Shown piece by piece: positions 27,901 through 34,038 of a stretch of DNA of 34,038 bases. Source of the DNA: Affinirhizobium lemnae (GTDB lineage Bacteria > Pseudomonadota > Alphaproteobacteria > Rhizobiales > Rhizobiaceae); assembly GCF_022968395.1 (NCBI RefSeq), contig NZ_JALJQZ010000039.1, forward strand, positions 1-34,038, given 5' to 3'. Below the pieces are notes generated by a model. The model ran no database searches, had not been told where the DNA came from, and saw only the letters and a program-made list of their open reading frames with translations. Positions within the stretch are counted from its first letter, which is position 1. The number at the start of each line of letters is the position of its first letter. A program made the translations under genes and the position numbers.

Positions 27901-30900
27901 ACCGAAACGCTTGACGATAGGGCACTGGCGCTGACGACCAGCCTCGCTCTTGGCGAGGATCGGTTTGCGGAGGCGCTCGAAGATCATACCAACAGTGCAG
28001 AAAGCCGCATTTTGTCTGCGCACCAGCGTATCGAAACTGATCTCGGAAGCCGTTTAGACCAGCTTGGACATATTGTAGGCACCGCGTCAGAACGCATTGC
28101 AGAAACACTGGATGACCGGACTTTGGCACTATCGACCGGGCTTGCACTTGGCGAAGATCGGCTCGCGCAGGTTCTGGATGAACATGTAGAGACTGCGGAG
28201 CGCAGACTTGGAGTGACGCGCGACCGGATCGAGACCGGGCTTGGGCAGCAGGTCATACAGTTGGCCAGCACTGTTTCTGAGGCCAGCGAGCGTATCAGCG
28301 ATATTCTCGACGATCGTACACTGGCGCTTGGTACAGCCCTTGCACTGGCGGAGGATCGTCTGGGTTCAGCCCTGGATGACCAGTCTGAACGTATGGCACG
28401 CACTCTTTCAGATGGTCATCAGAGGTTGAGTTTGGATCTGGAACGCCGTGTCGATCAACTGTCTGGTGTTCTCGGGAGCGCCAACGAACAGATGACATCT
28501 GTCCTGGACGACCGGACAATCGCCTTCGCTACCGCGCTTTCGACAGGTGAAGACCGCCTTGGCAAACTTCTCGATAGCGAAAGCGAGCGCGTATCCCGCA
28601 CGCTCGTCGAAGGCCATCAGCAGATAGCAAATGAGCTCGGCCGCCGGGTCGACGAACTCAGCTCCATCGTCAGTGGCGCGGGAGAACGTATTGGCGAGTC
28701 GCTGGACGACCGCGCGTTTTCGCTGAGTACGACGTTTGCGTTAAACGAAGATCGTCTCTCGATGTTGTTTGAAGAAAAAGCGGCCTCGCTGATGTCGACT
28801 GCGGAGCAGGCAGACGCGCGTATCGAGCAAAGCTTCTCATCCCGGGCCGAAGCAATTCGTTCAGCCTACGAGGACAACCAGCAGCGGCTCGACGAAACGC
28901 TTGCCAACCGCCATGACCAACTTGCCCGCACGCTCTATACCGGCGCGGAAGCAATTGATCGTACAGTAGGAACAGCTGCCGAGCGGATCGATATTGCTCT
29001 GGCCTCCAGCACCTCAAGCATCGAACGGAGTCTCGATACCGGTATCTCACGCGTCACCGACGTGATTGGCATTGGCCACACGCAGATCACAACAGTTGTC
29101 AATTCTGCCGCAGAAAATTTTGCCAAGGCATTCGATACCGGTCATGATCGATTGAAAAACACGCTGCACAGCAGCGAAAGCGCGCTATCCTCTACATTGG
29201 ATGATGCGCATACACGCCTCAGCGATATGATGATTGATCAGTCTATGTCGATCGGCGCATCGGTTGCCGCAAGTGTCGGCATGCTCGAAATGTCGTTCGA
29301 GAATCAGTCCGATCAGCTTCGCGGCCAGATCGAGGCCGCGGGCGCTAGCCTGGATGAGCGGCTCCGCAATACGGCTGGCACCATCACACACCGTCTCAGT
29401 TCTGCGGCGACCGAGATCGAGACTTCGGCTGAGACCTTGTCGTCGCGCGTGCAGCAGACTGTCGGTAGCGTCGAATCGACCCTGGCCCAAACGGGTGACC
29501 GCATCGAAACAACATTTGGCGGCATCGAACAACGTATCCGCGGCCAGATCGATGACGTGACGGGAATGGTGGAACTGGCAGGTCAGGACCTCTCCGAGCG
29601 CCTGGCGGAACGCACGGGCGAACTGGAGCGTGTCAGTTATGAGAGCGTTAATCGTCTTAGTGAGACAGTTAACAAGGGAATTTCCGATTTCGAGCGTATT
29701 ACAGGCGATGTCTCCGAACGCCTCGACAGCACTTTTGTGGCAGGCACATCCCGTGTGGACGAGCGCCTTTCGACGATGGACCGCGCCATAGGCATCGGTC
29801 TCGAGAATGTCAGCAAGACCATCGAAGGACGTGCAGCGTCGCTGGCAACAAGTCTGCGCGATGCCATCGGAACGGCTGCGCGCGAATTCGATGCGGAAGC
29901 GCTGCAGGCATCCGAAGCCTTGAGCAAAGCTGGCGCGCAATTCTCCGAACAACTGGGCTCAAAGAACGAAGAATTCGCGCGCGCTCTGGAAGAGCGTTCG
30001 AACGAGATAGCCGGTCGCATTGGTGAAACGCAGAATCGCCTCGCAGGCCAAGCGGCAGCTGTCGCACAGGCGTTCTCCGAAGTCGGTAACTCCATCATGC
30101 ACAAAGTTGCGGAGGCTGGATCTCTCGTTGAAAAGCAGGTCGTGAGTATCAACGAATCGCTTGATGCAGCCCAGCAGCAGCTCGATCAACGAGGCGAGAC
30201 AATCCGCGGCAAGCTTAGCCAGACGGTTGCCTCTATCGAGGGTACATTGCAGTCCGTCGATCAGACCATGGTGAGCCGTGGCGCTGAACTGCGTGCCACG
30301 CTCAACCACACTGCGGATGACATTAGCACTGCGATCGAGGCCGTGGACAAGGCTCTGGAAGCGCGCGGCGAAGCGATCCGCGCCAACCTTGATAACCGCA
30401 CCCGTGACTTGAACTCCATGCTGGCATCACGCTCGGCGGAGTTGTCGCGCCTCATCGAAGAGCAGGCTCGCCCGCTTGTAAACCAGTATTCAGAAACCGG
30501 ACGCTCGGCCGCAGAACGTCTTGCTGTCGCTGCAGAAGAAGGCGCAAACCGAGTCTCAGCTGCCGCGGAGGGCAGCAGTGTGCGGGTAAGGCAGGAAAGT
30601 GCCTCGATTGTCGAAGCCATCACAGCGCGCACGAACGAGACCCTGGCTGCAATCAATGAACGTACCCAGATGGCGGCGGGTACCGTACGCAACCTCGAAA
30701 GCGGTTTGCTGCGGAACGTCGAAGATCTCGTCAGCCGCCTGGAAGCAAGCAACACAGGCATTTCCTCGCTGATCGATCAGGCTGCTCGCGAGATCGGCGT
30801 TACGGTCGATCAGGCCTCGGCACGTCTGACGGCAGCCGACCAGAAACTGGATGCAGCAGCAGCTCGCTTCACCGAGAGCTCCTCCAACGCCGCCGATATG

Positions 30901-32598
30901 GTAGCAAGCTCCAGCCGTCTGCTCGATAACAATGTCGATCGCCTCATCCATATCTCTGGCCACACACTCAGTCAGGTGGGCAGCATCGTTGGTCGCTTCG
31001 ACGAATATACACGCGTGCTCGATCAGGCTTCTGCGCTCCTGTCCGCTGCCCAGTCGAACCTGTCCAGTACCCTGACCGAACGTCAGGATGCTTTGCGCGC
31101 CCTCTCCTCCGGCCTTGTTCAGCGCTCGGAAGAGATTGAAGCGAACATGCGTAATATTTCCACAATCGTGGAGGGCGCACTGCAGCGTGTCGAAGAACGC
31201 TCCGCAGAGGTTGGCGGTACCATCCGCCAAAACCTCCAGTCATCGTTTACGGATATCAGCCGCAATCTCGATGCAGCACAGCGCGAAGCAGCCCAGACGG
31301 CGGAAGGTATGCGTAGTGTCCTAATGAGTGCCAGCGAGCAGGCAACCCAAGCGATCGAAGGCACCCTTTCAGAAGCCGAGAAGCGTTCGCGGCTGCTGGC
31401 AGATCGTATGCGTGGCGGAATCGCCGGTTCGCTGGCCGATGTGGAGAAGGTACTGGCAGATGCGGCGGAAAAGTCCGATGCGACCGCTGAGCATATGCGT
31501 GACAGCCTACGCCGCTCCGTGGAAGATGCAGTGCAGCGCTTTGTCGGTGCGACCGACGAAATCCGCCGCGCCTCGTCGGATATTCGCCGCGAGCTCGACG
31601 ACACGCGCAGCGAACTGAAGCGCGGCGCGTTCGATCTTCCCGAAGAAGCGAAAGAAAGCGCCGCCGCCATGCGTCGCGCTGTCTCCGAGCAGATCAAGGC
31701 GCTGCAGGATATTTCTGCGCTTGTTGGGCGTTCGAGCCAGTCGCTTGAGATCTCGCGACCAACGGCCCCGATTGTCCGTGTGACGACAACGCCCTCCGCC
31801 CCGGCGCCTACACCCATGCCCGCCCCACCTCGTGCTCAGGCACCTCGTCCGGAAGCGCAACCTCAGCAACGCATCGAGGCACAGCCACAACCTCAGCCTC
31901 AGCCTCAGCCTCAGCCTCAGCCTCAGCCTCAGCCAGAGCGAATGACACAACGTGCGCCGATTGCACCTCAACAGCCGACACCTCGTTATGACGACTTCGG
32001 CGGTGGGCTGCGCGGCAGCCTGCCCATGGATCGCTCGACACCGCAGCCGGCCCCAGTTCAGCCGCAGTCTCCTTCAGTTCCTCGCCGCCCGACACCTGCT
32101 CCGCAGGCAACGCAGACCGGAGGCTGGATCAGCGACCTCCTGCGTGGTGCATCGCGAGACGATGACGGACATGAGGAACGCCCTATCCAGCGGGCCCAGG
32201 CACGCCCGGCAGAATCCTCGGTCCGAAATGGCGATAGCCGCAATCCGCGTCACATGGTGGAGTCGCTGAATTCTCTGTCCGTCGACATCGCTCGCGCCAT
32301 CGACCACGATGCCTCTGTTGATTTGTGGCGTCGGTATCAGCGTGGCGAACGCGATGTCTTCACCCGTCGGCTCTATACGCTGAAGGGTCAGCAGACATTT
32401 GATGAGATCCAGCGGAAATACCAGCGGGAACCGGAGTTCCGTGTCGCGGTGGACCGCTACATTGCCGACTTCGAAAAGCTTCTTTCCGATGTCGCGAGCA
32501 ACGACCGTGATCGCACCGTAACGCAGAGTTACCTGACCTCTGATACCGGCAAGGTCTATACAATGCTTGCTCACGCGGCTGGACGCTTCAACAGCTGA
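24991..32598 (+). CDS. Growth Pole Ring (GPR)-like giant coiled-coil protein
   Basis: This 2535-residue protein resembles the apolipoprotein-like GPR protein of Agrobacterium, which forms a ring at the growing pole and is needed for polar growth and rod shape. Residues 1-115 are polar and disordered-looking; two membrane helices lie at about 119-140 and 157-180, forming a hairpin anchor. Residues about 185-2260 are almost unbroken amphipathic helix rich in Ala, Glu, Arg, Ser and Thr, including seven 66-residue repeats (837-1298). A Pro/Gln-rich linker (about 2265-2400) precedes a conserved-looking C-terminal domain (about 2418-2535, LWRRYQRGERDVFTRRLYT). The ATG follows GAGG ten bases upstream. 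It may be misannotated elsewhere as kinesin-like. Confidence 0.85.
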   Translation: MAKNPHSESMDETAFQALEDALKIEFNDEPEPKAAPRRKSSSSAQEAPVPETPQQRSTASQQTTSGGGSGQFQENLKGGSDPVAPKSPAFAPANDSGRRTTSAIMRSLESGSMRSALRNAAIMSVLWAVGGLGLAQLLFGSALWDVGSTADVVSRPGILAVIVAIIVPIMLFFAFAIMMARAQDLRNAARSMAEVALRLAEPETIATERIMSVGQAVRREVSAMNEGIERTIARATELETLVHSEVSALERSYADNELRVRGLVHELGSERDAIVNHAERIRSSIVGAHDQLKEDLSLATEEIAVRLATSGEAFASMIDTRAATLMERSNAAGEALSTLLAAKTESLVKALGASGSSLAQELDSRLENLNSTLASRGREILRDFETRASTLDANTEKLNAALAERTRLLNETLVTRTREISESLTGGERQITGSLNTVLKSLNQSLEDKGASFRQSLQTAADDAIMDLDLRTGLFEDRLQASIGQLSTTFDDGLEHFTIAFDKRSGTLASKLTESLARISETVNGGSDSIEGILSTSIERLGSTLTNRSLSIATTLSASQEVLDSSLARGASQLGDVLDSRTRKLTAELEERNRVLNEGIETRGRVLVDDLQARGRAVTDSLSQTAGELSDGLEIRTAILTEMLDSRRTALVDSFDSRAAALTSELEHRQTTIDSVLAQNSQRLEQTLNSHQKAFLGGLEERTRGLSETLASRSAALIEDLDDRNLQISSALAAQSAVIADNVANAHERMQTVLNERGEALTSAIQESEARFQSTITTRTTALEAAVLNAPDRMADVLDERISGMSRVLSEGHTRIETDLSRSMSELGELVTGVSERIADTLDDKAMALTTSLSVGEDRLTQAIEMHTESASRILSQAHQKIEGDLGQRVNELGTLVGKVGDRIADSMGEHALALTTSLSISEDRITSAIDERSDTAERKLAQAQERLEAGVGRRIDELGEMVEGVTGRITETLDDRALALTTSLALGEDRFAEALEDHTNSAESRILSAHQRIETDLGSRLDQLGHIVGTASERIAETLDDRTLALSTGLALGEDRLAQVLDEHVETAERRLGVTRDRIETGLGQQVIQLASTVSEASERISDILDDRTLALGTALALAEDRLGSALDDQSERMARTLSDGHQRLSLDLERRVDQLSGVLGSANEQMTSVLDDRTIAFATALSTGEDRLGKLLDSESERVSRTLVEGHQQIANELGRRVDELSSIVSGAGERIGESLDDRAFSLSTTFALNEDRLSMLFEEKAASLMSTAEQADARIEQSFSSRAEAIRSAYEDNQQRLDETLANRHDQLARTLYTGAEAIDRTVGTAAERIDIALASSTSSIERSLDTGISRVTDVIGIGHTQITTVVNSAAENFAKAFDTGHDRLKNTLHSSESALSSTLDDAHTRLSDMMIDQSMSIGASVAASVGMLEMSFENQSDQLRGQIEAAGASLDERLRNTAGTITHRLSSAATEIETSAETLSSRVQQTVGSVESTLAQTGDRIETTFGGIEQRIRGQIDDVTGMVELAGQDLSERLAERTGELERVSYESVNRLSETVNKGISDFERITGDVSERLDSTFVAGTSRVDERLSTMDRAIGIGLENVSKTIEGRAASLATSLRDAIGTAAREFDAEALQASEALSKAGAQFSEQLGSKNEEFARALEERSNEIAGRIGETQNRLAGQAAAVAQAFSEVGNSIMHKVAEAGSLVEKQVVSINESLDAAQQQLDQRGETIRGKLSQTVASIEGTLQSVDQTMVSRGAELRATLNHTADDISTAIEAVDKALEARGEAIRANLDNRTRDLNSMLASRSAELSRLIEEQARPLVNQYSETGRSAAERLAVAAEEGANRVSAAAEGSSVRVRQESASIVEAITARTNETLAAINERTQMAAGTVRNLESGLLRNVEDLVSRLEASNTGISSLIDQAAREIGVTVDQASARLTAADQKLDAAAARFTESSSNAADMVASSSRLLDNNVDRLIHISGHTLSQVGSIVGRFDEYTRVLDQASALLSAAQSNLSSTLTERQDALRALSSGLVQRSEEIEANMRNISTIVEGALQRVEERSAEVGGTIRQNLQSSFTDISRNLDAAQREAAQTAEGMRSVLMSASEQATQAIEGTLSEAEKRSRLLADRMRGGIAGSLADVEKVLADAAEKSDATAEHMRDSLRRSVEDAVQRFVGATDEIRRASSDIRRELDDTRSELKRGAFDLPEEAKESAAAMRRAVSEQIKALQDISALVGRSSQSLEISRPTAPIVRVTTTPSAPAPTPMPAPPRAQAPRPEAQPQQRIEAQPQPQPQPQPQPQPQPQPERMTQRAPIAPQQPTPRYDDFGGGLRGSLPMDRSTPQPAPVQPQSPSVPRRPTPAPQATQTGGWISDLLRGASRDDDGHEERPIQRAQARPAESSVRNGDSRNPRHMVESLNSLSVDIARAIDHDASVDLWRRYQRGERDVFTRRLYTLKGQQTFDEIQRKYQREPEFRVAVDRYIADFEKLLSDVASNDRDRTVTQSYLTSDTGKVYTMLAHAAGRFNS
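27499..28884 (+). repeat. Seven tandem 198-bp (66-residue) repeats in the GPR-like gene
   Basis: Repeat units start at 27499, 27697, 27895, 28093, 28291, 28489 and 28687, each exactly 198 bases. The protein core of each unit is RI-x-TLDDRALALTTSLALG-EDRL followed by an AHQRIE and a RRVDELG-type segment. The last unit is degenerate in its second half. Sixty-six residues equals six 11-residue helical turns, the period of apolipoprotein-type helices. Confidence 0.9.
31891..31932 (+). repeat. CCTCAG hexanucleotide microsatellite
   Basis: Seven perfect copies of CCTCAG encode a Pro-Gln run in the linker before the C-terminal domain of the GPR-like protein. Unit length is a multiple of three, so copy changes keep the frame and only alter linker length. 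Confidence 0.92.
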
Positions 32599-32624
32599 TC
32601 GCCAAAGGCCGGACCCATAAATAG

Positions 32625-32654
32625 ACAACAGCCGCCTCTTGAGGCGGCTGTTGT
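32625..32654. terminator. Hairpin terminator after the GPR-like gene
   Basis: ACAACAGCCGCCTC and GAGGCGGCTGTTGT form a perfect 14-bp inverted repeat with two central bases, 26 bases past the stop. The T-rich stretch (ATTATTTT) follows only after a gap, so termination could be in either direction. Confidence 0.7.
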
Positions 32655-32784
32655 CGCTTCAGGATTATTTTGCGGGCCGAACTCAACCGTTCTGGGCTCC
32701 TCTCTGAATAATAGTCCACGTAAAGGTGTTCAGCGGCATCGGGGTAACGGCATGCGATAAAACAAGAATTAAAGCGTCACGAAT

Positions 32785-32806
32785 GAATCTGAAGGTTCGC
32801 GACACG
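32785..32806. repeat. Dispersed intergenic repeat, copy 2 (cut by the IS)
   Basis: This stretch matches 119-140 at 20 of 22 positions and is preceded by AATTAAAGCGTCACGAAT. It ends five bases before the left inverted repeat of the IS5-family element, so the element seems to have inserted into or next to the repeat. Confidence 0.4.
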
Positions 32807-32811
32807 TTCCA

Positions 32812-33626
32812 GAGCCTGTGGGGATTCACAAATGAGCGCGAATGTGATGCACGCTTTGAATGGATCGTTTTGTACTCACAGACGCCCAATGGGCGAAGAT
32901 AGAACCGCATTGTCTGGGAAAACCTATGGATCCCGGTCGCAGCGGAGGAAACAACCGGCTGTTTATTGAAGCGGTGCTTTGGATTGTGCGTACGGGCAGC
33001 CCATGGCGCGACCTGCCCGCTGCGTTTGGCAACTGGAGCACGGCATTCCGCAGGTTTCGCGACTGGCGCGAAGCCGACATTTACAAGCGCATATTCGATG
33101 CTCTCTCTGATGAGCCGGACATGGAATACGCCATGGTGGATGCCACCATCGTGAAAGTCCACCGACACGGTCAGGGCGCAAAAGGGGGCCTCAGAGCCGG
33201 GCCATCGGTCGCTCAAAAAGTCGGAATGACAACCAAAATCCTGGCAGTGACCGATGCTTTCGGTAATCTGGTACGGTTCGACTTGCTGCCGGGCCATCGC
33301 TTCGATACGGTCGGCGTCGCGCCACTCTTTGATGGCATCGAGTTCGGTGCGCTACTCACCGACAAGGCTTTCGATAGCAACAACATTGTGGCCGACCTAA
33401 ACGAGCGTGGTGCGAAAATCGTCATCTCGCAACATCCGCGTCGATCAGTACCTCTCCAAATCGACATCGAGATTTACAAATGGCGACACCTGATCGAAAA
33501 CTTATTCTGCAAACTCAAAGAGTTCAAACGCATCGCTATGAGAGCCTGTACAACAGACAAGTGCTTTCAGGCCATGATATATCTCGTAGCGGCCGTCATT
33601 AACTCACGATGAATCCCTACAGACCC
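32812..33626 (+). mobile_element. IS5-family (IS427-group-like) insertion sequence
   Basis: About 815 bp bounded by imperfect inverted repeats: left GAGCCTGTGGGGATTCA (32812-32828) and right, read inward, GGGTCTGTAGGGATTCA (33626-33610), 14 of 17 identical. One transposase gene fills it. A clean target duplication is not evident: the flanks read CCA on the left and TAG on the right, or CCAG versus CTAG if one base of each end is counted as target. Size and ends fit the IS427 group. Confidence 0.82.
32860..33612 (+). CDS. IS5-family transposase
   Basis: This 250-residue DDE transposase has Asp94 (MVDATIVKVHRHG), Asp168 (LLTDKAFD) and Glu213 in the Y-x2-R-x3-E-x6-K signature (Tyr206, Arg209, Glu213, Lys220). 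IS427-group elements usually encode it in two frames joined by a -1 frameshift after the GQGAKGG segment. Here the frame is continuous, but residues 111-121 (LRAGPSVAQKV) are off-frame sequence: the -1 frame reads QSRAIGRSK, the usual family sequence, and one extra A near 33214 restores the frame. All catalytic residues remain, yet the linker between the first two Asp is altered, so activity is uncertain. Confidence 0.88.
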   Translation: MDRFVLTDAQWAKIEPHCLGKPMDPGRSGGNNRLFIEAVLWIVRTGSPWRDLPAAFGNWSTAFRRFRDWREADIYKRIFDALSDEPDMEYAMVDATIVKVHRHGQGAKGGLRAGPSVAQKVGMTTKILAVTDAFGNLVRFDLLPGHRFDTVGVAPLFDGIEFGALLTDKAFDSNNIVADLNERGAKIVISQHPRRSVPLQIDIEIYKWRHLIENLFCKLKEFKRIAMRACTTDKCFQAMIYLVAAVINSR

Positions 33627-33643
33627 TAGAGTATCCGTTTTCA

Positions 33644-33932
33644 TCAAGCTGGTTTTGGGGTCCATTTTCTGTTTTTCCGTAGCAGAGCGTTTGCGAGCAC
33701 GATGAGCTTTCGCATGATGGCGGTTATGGCGAGTTTTGGCGCTTTTCCTGCGGCTTTGATTTGATCGTATTTGGCGCTGAGGTCCGGGTTGAAGCGGCAG
33801 GCGACGAGCGCTGGCATGTAGAAGTGCCTGCCGAACGATGGCCCTCCCGCCAGCAATGAACGCGCGTCCGGTCCATCGTCCGGATTGGCGGCTCATGGGG
33901 GCAAGACCGCAAAGGACTGCGGCGGCCTTCTC
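33644..33932 (-). pseudogene. IS110-family transposase remnant (C-terminal, frameshifted)
   Basis: The minus strand encodes the C-terminal Transposase_20-type part of an IS110-family protein: EKAAAVLCGLAPMSRQSG, then GRAFIAGGRAIVRQAL in one frame and YMPALVACRFNPDL up to RKWTPKPA in another. A single extra base near 33821 separates the frames, so the gene is broken. The N-terminal catalytic part is missing. It lies 17 bases beyond the right end of the IS5-family element. Confidence 0.8.
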
Positions 33933-34038
33933 GATGAACACCAGCCACGAAGCATCGACCTTATGGCGATGCTTCAGCCATCGTGTGCGCTTGCGGGCGA
34001 CGTCGGGCCGGTCCCGCTCACTGGCAACCAGCGTCTTT
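33933..34038 (-). pseudogene. IS630-family transposase remnant (partial)
   Basis: The minus-strand translation reads KTLVASERDRPDVARKR, then TRWLKHRHKVDASWLVFI, the segment that in IS630 transposases leads into the LVFIDETW catalytic motif. Here it stops at LVFI and joins in frame to IS110 sequence (EKAAAV). The rest of the N-terminal part lies beyond the window. Confidence 0.65.

Noticed and set aside
27499..28884. CRISPR-like array (regular spacing)
   Set aside because: The regular 198-bp units are coding repeats of a protein, diverged in DNA, without short identical repeats and unique spacers.

Overview
The window reads as chromosomal DNA from an alphaproteobacterium of the order Hyphomicrobiales (Rhizobiales), most likely Brucellaceae (Brucella/Ochrobactrum or a close relative). 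The pointers are a CckA-type cell-cycle kinase, a DksA with a degraded zinc finger, an alphaproteobacterial-type SOS box at recA, a giant Growth Pole Ring (GPR)-like protein as in polar-growing Rhizobiales, and IS5/IS427-group and IS110/IS630-type insertion sequences common in this group. The genus is inferred from family-level resemblance; no database search was possible.

Layout, left to right. (1) 1-301: non-coding, with a dispersed-repeat-like sequence and a 34-bp palindrome. (2) 302-4641, plus strand: purL, a bolA-family gene, a CGFS glutaredoxin (grxD), a terminator and a Bcr/CflA-type MFS exporter. (3) 4691-14591, minus strand: inositol-monophosphatase-family enzyme, ttcA, alaS, recA with an overlapping promoter and LexA-type box, a family-1 glycosyltransferase that looks inserted, and cckA. 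(4) 14897-15997, plus: a FliO-domain membrane protein divergent from cckA. (5) dksA (minus), then sixA, ycjX, ycjF and a secreted protein of unknown function (plus). (6) The folate operon folP-folB-folK (minus). (7) A secreted DUF922 protein with an HEXXH motif (plus). (8) A 637-bp gene-poor stretch with a 14-bp-stem palindrome and, at its end, a candidate small RNA with a CCUCCC loop and a strong terminator. (9) A [2Fe-2S] ferredoxin and an HPt-domain protein (minus), separated by a terminator placed just before the ferredoxin start. (10) A 2535-residue GPR-like coiled-coil protein (plus) with seven 66-residue repeats. (11) An IS5-family element followed by a decayed IS110/IS630 chimera running off the window end.

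Most genes are ordinary chromosomal housekeeping. BolA and the CGFS glutaredoxin are a known Fe-S partner pair. The three fol genes encode consecutive or linked steps of dihydropteroate synthesis. CckA (cell cycle), the HPt protein and GPR (polar growth) belong to cell-cycle or polarity biology, though the window does not prove that they are wired together.

The most interesting points are the candidate anti-Shine-Dalgarno small RNA, the terminator directly in front of the ferredoxin gene, the repeat architecture and structured leader of the GPR-like gene, and the layered, frameshifted IS remnants at the right edge. I found no CRISPR array, prophage, tRNA, rRNA or recognisable new multi-gene defence or biosynthetic system.
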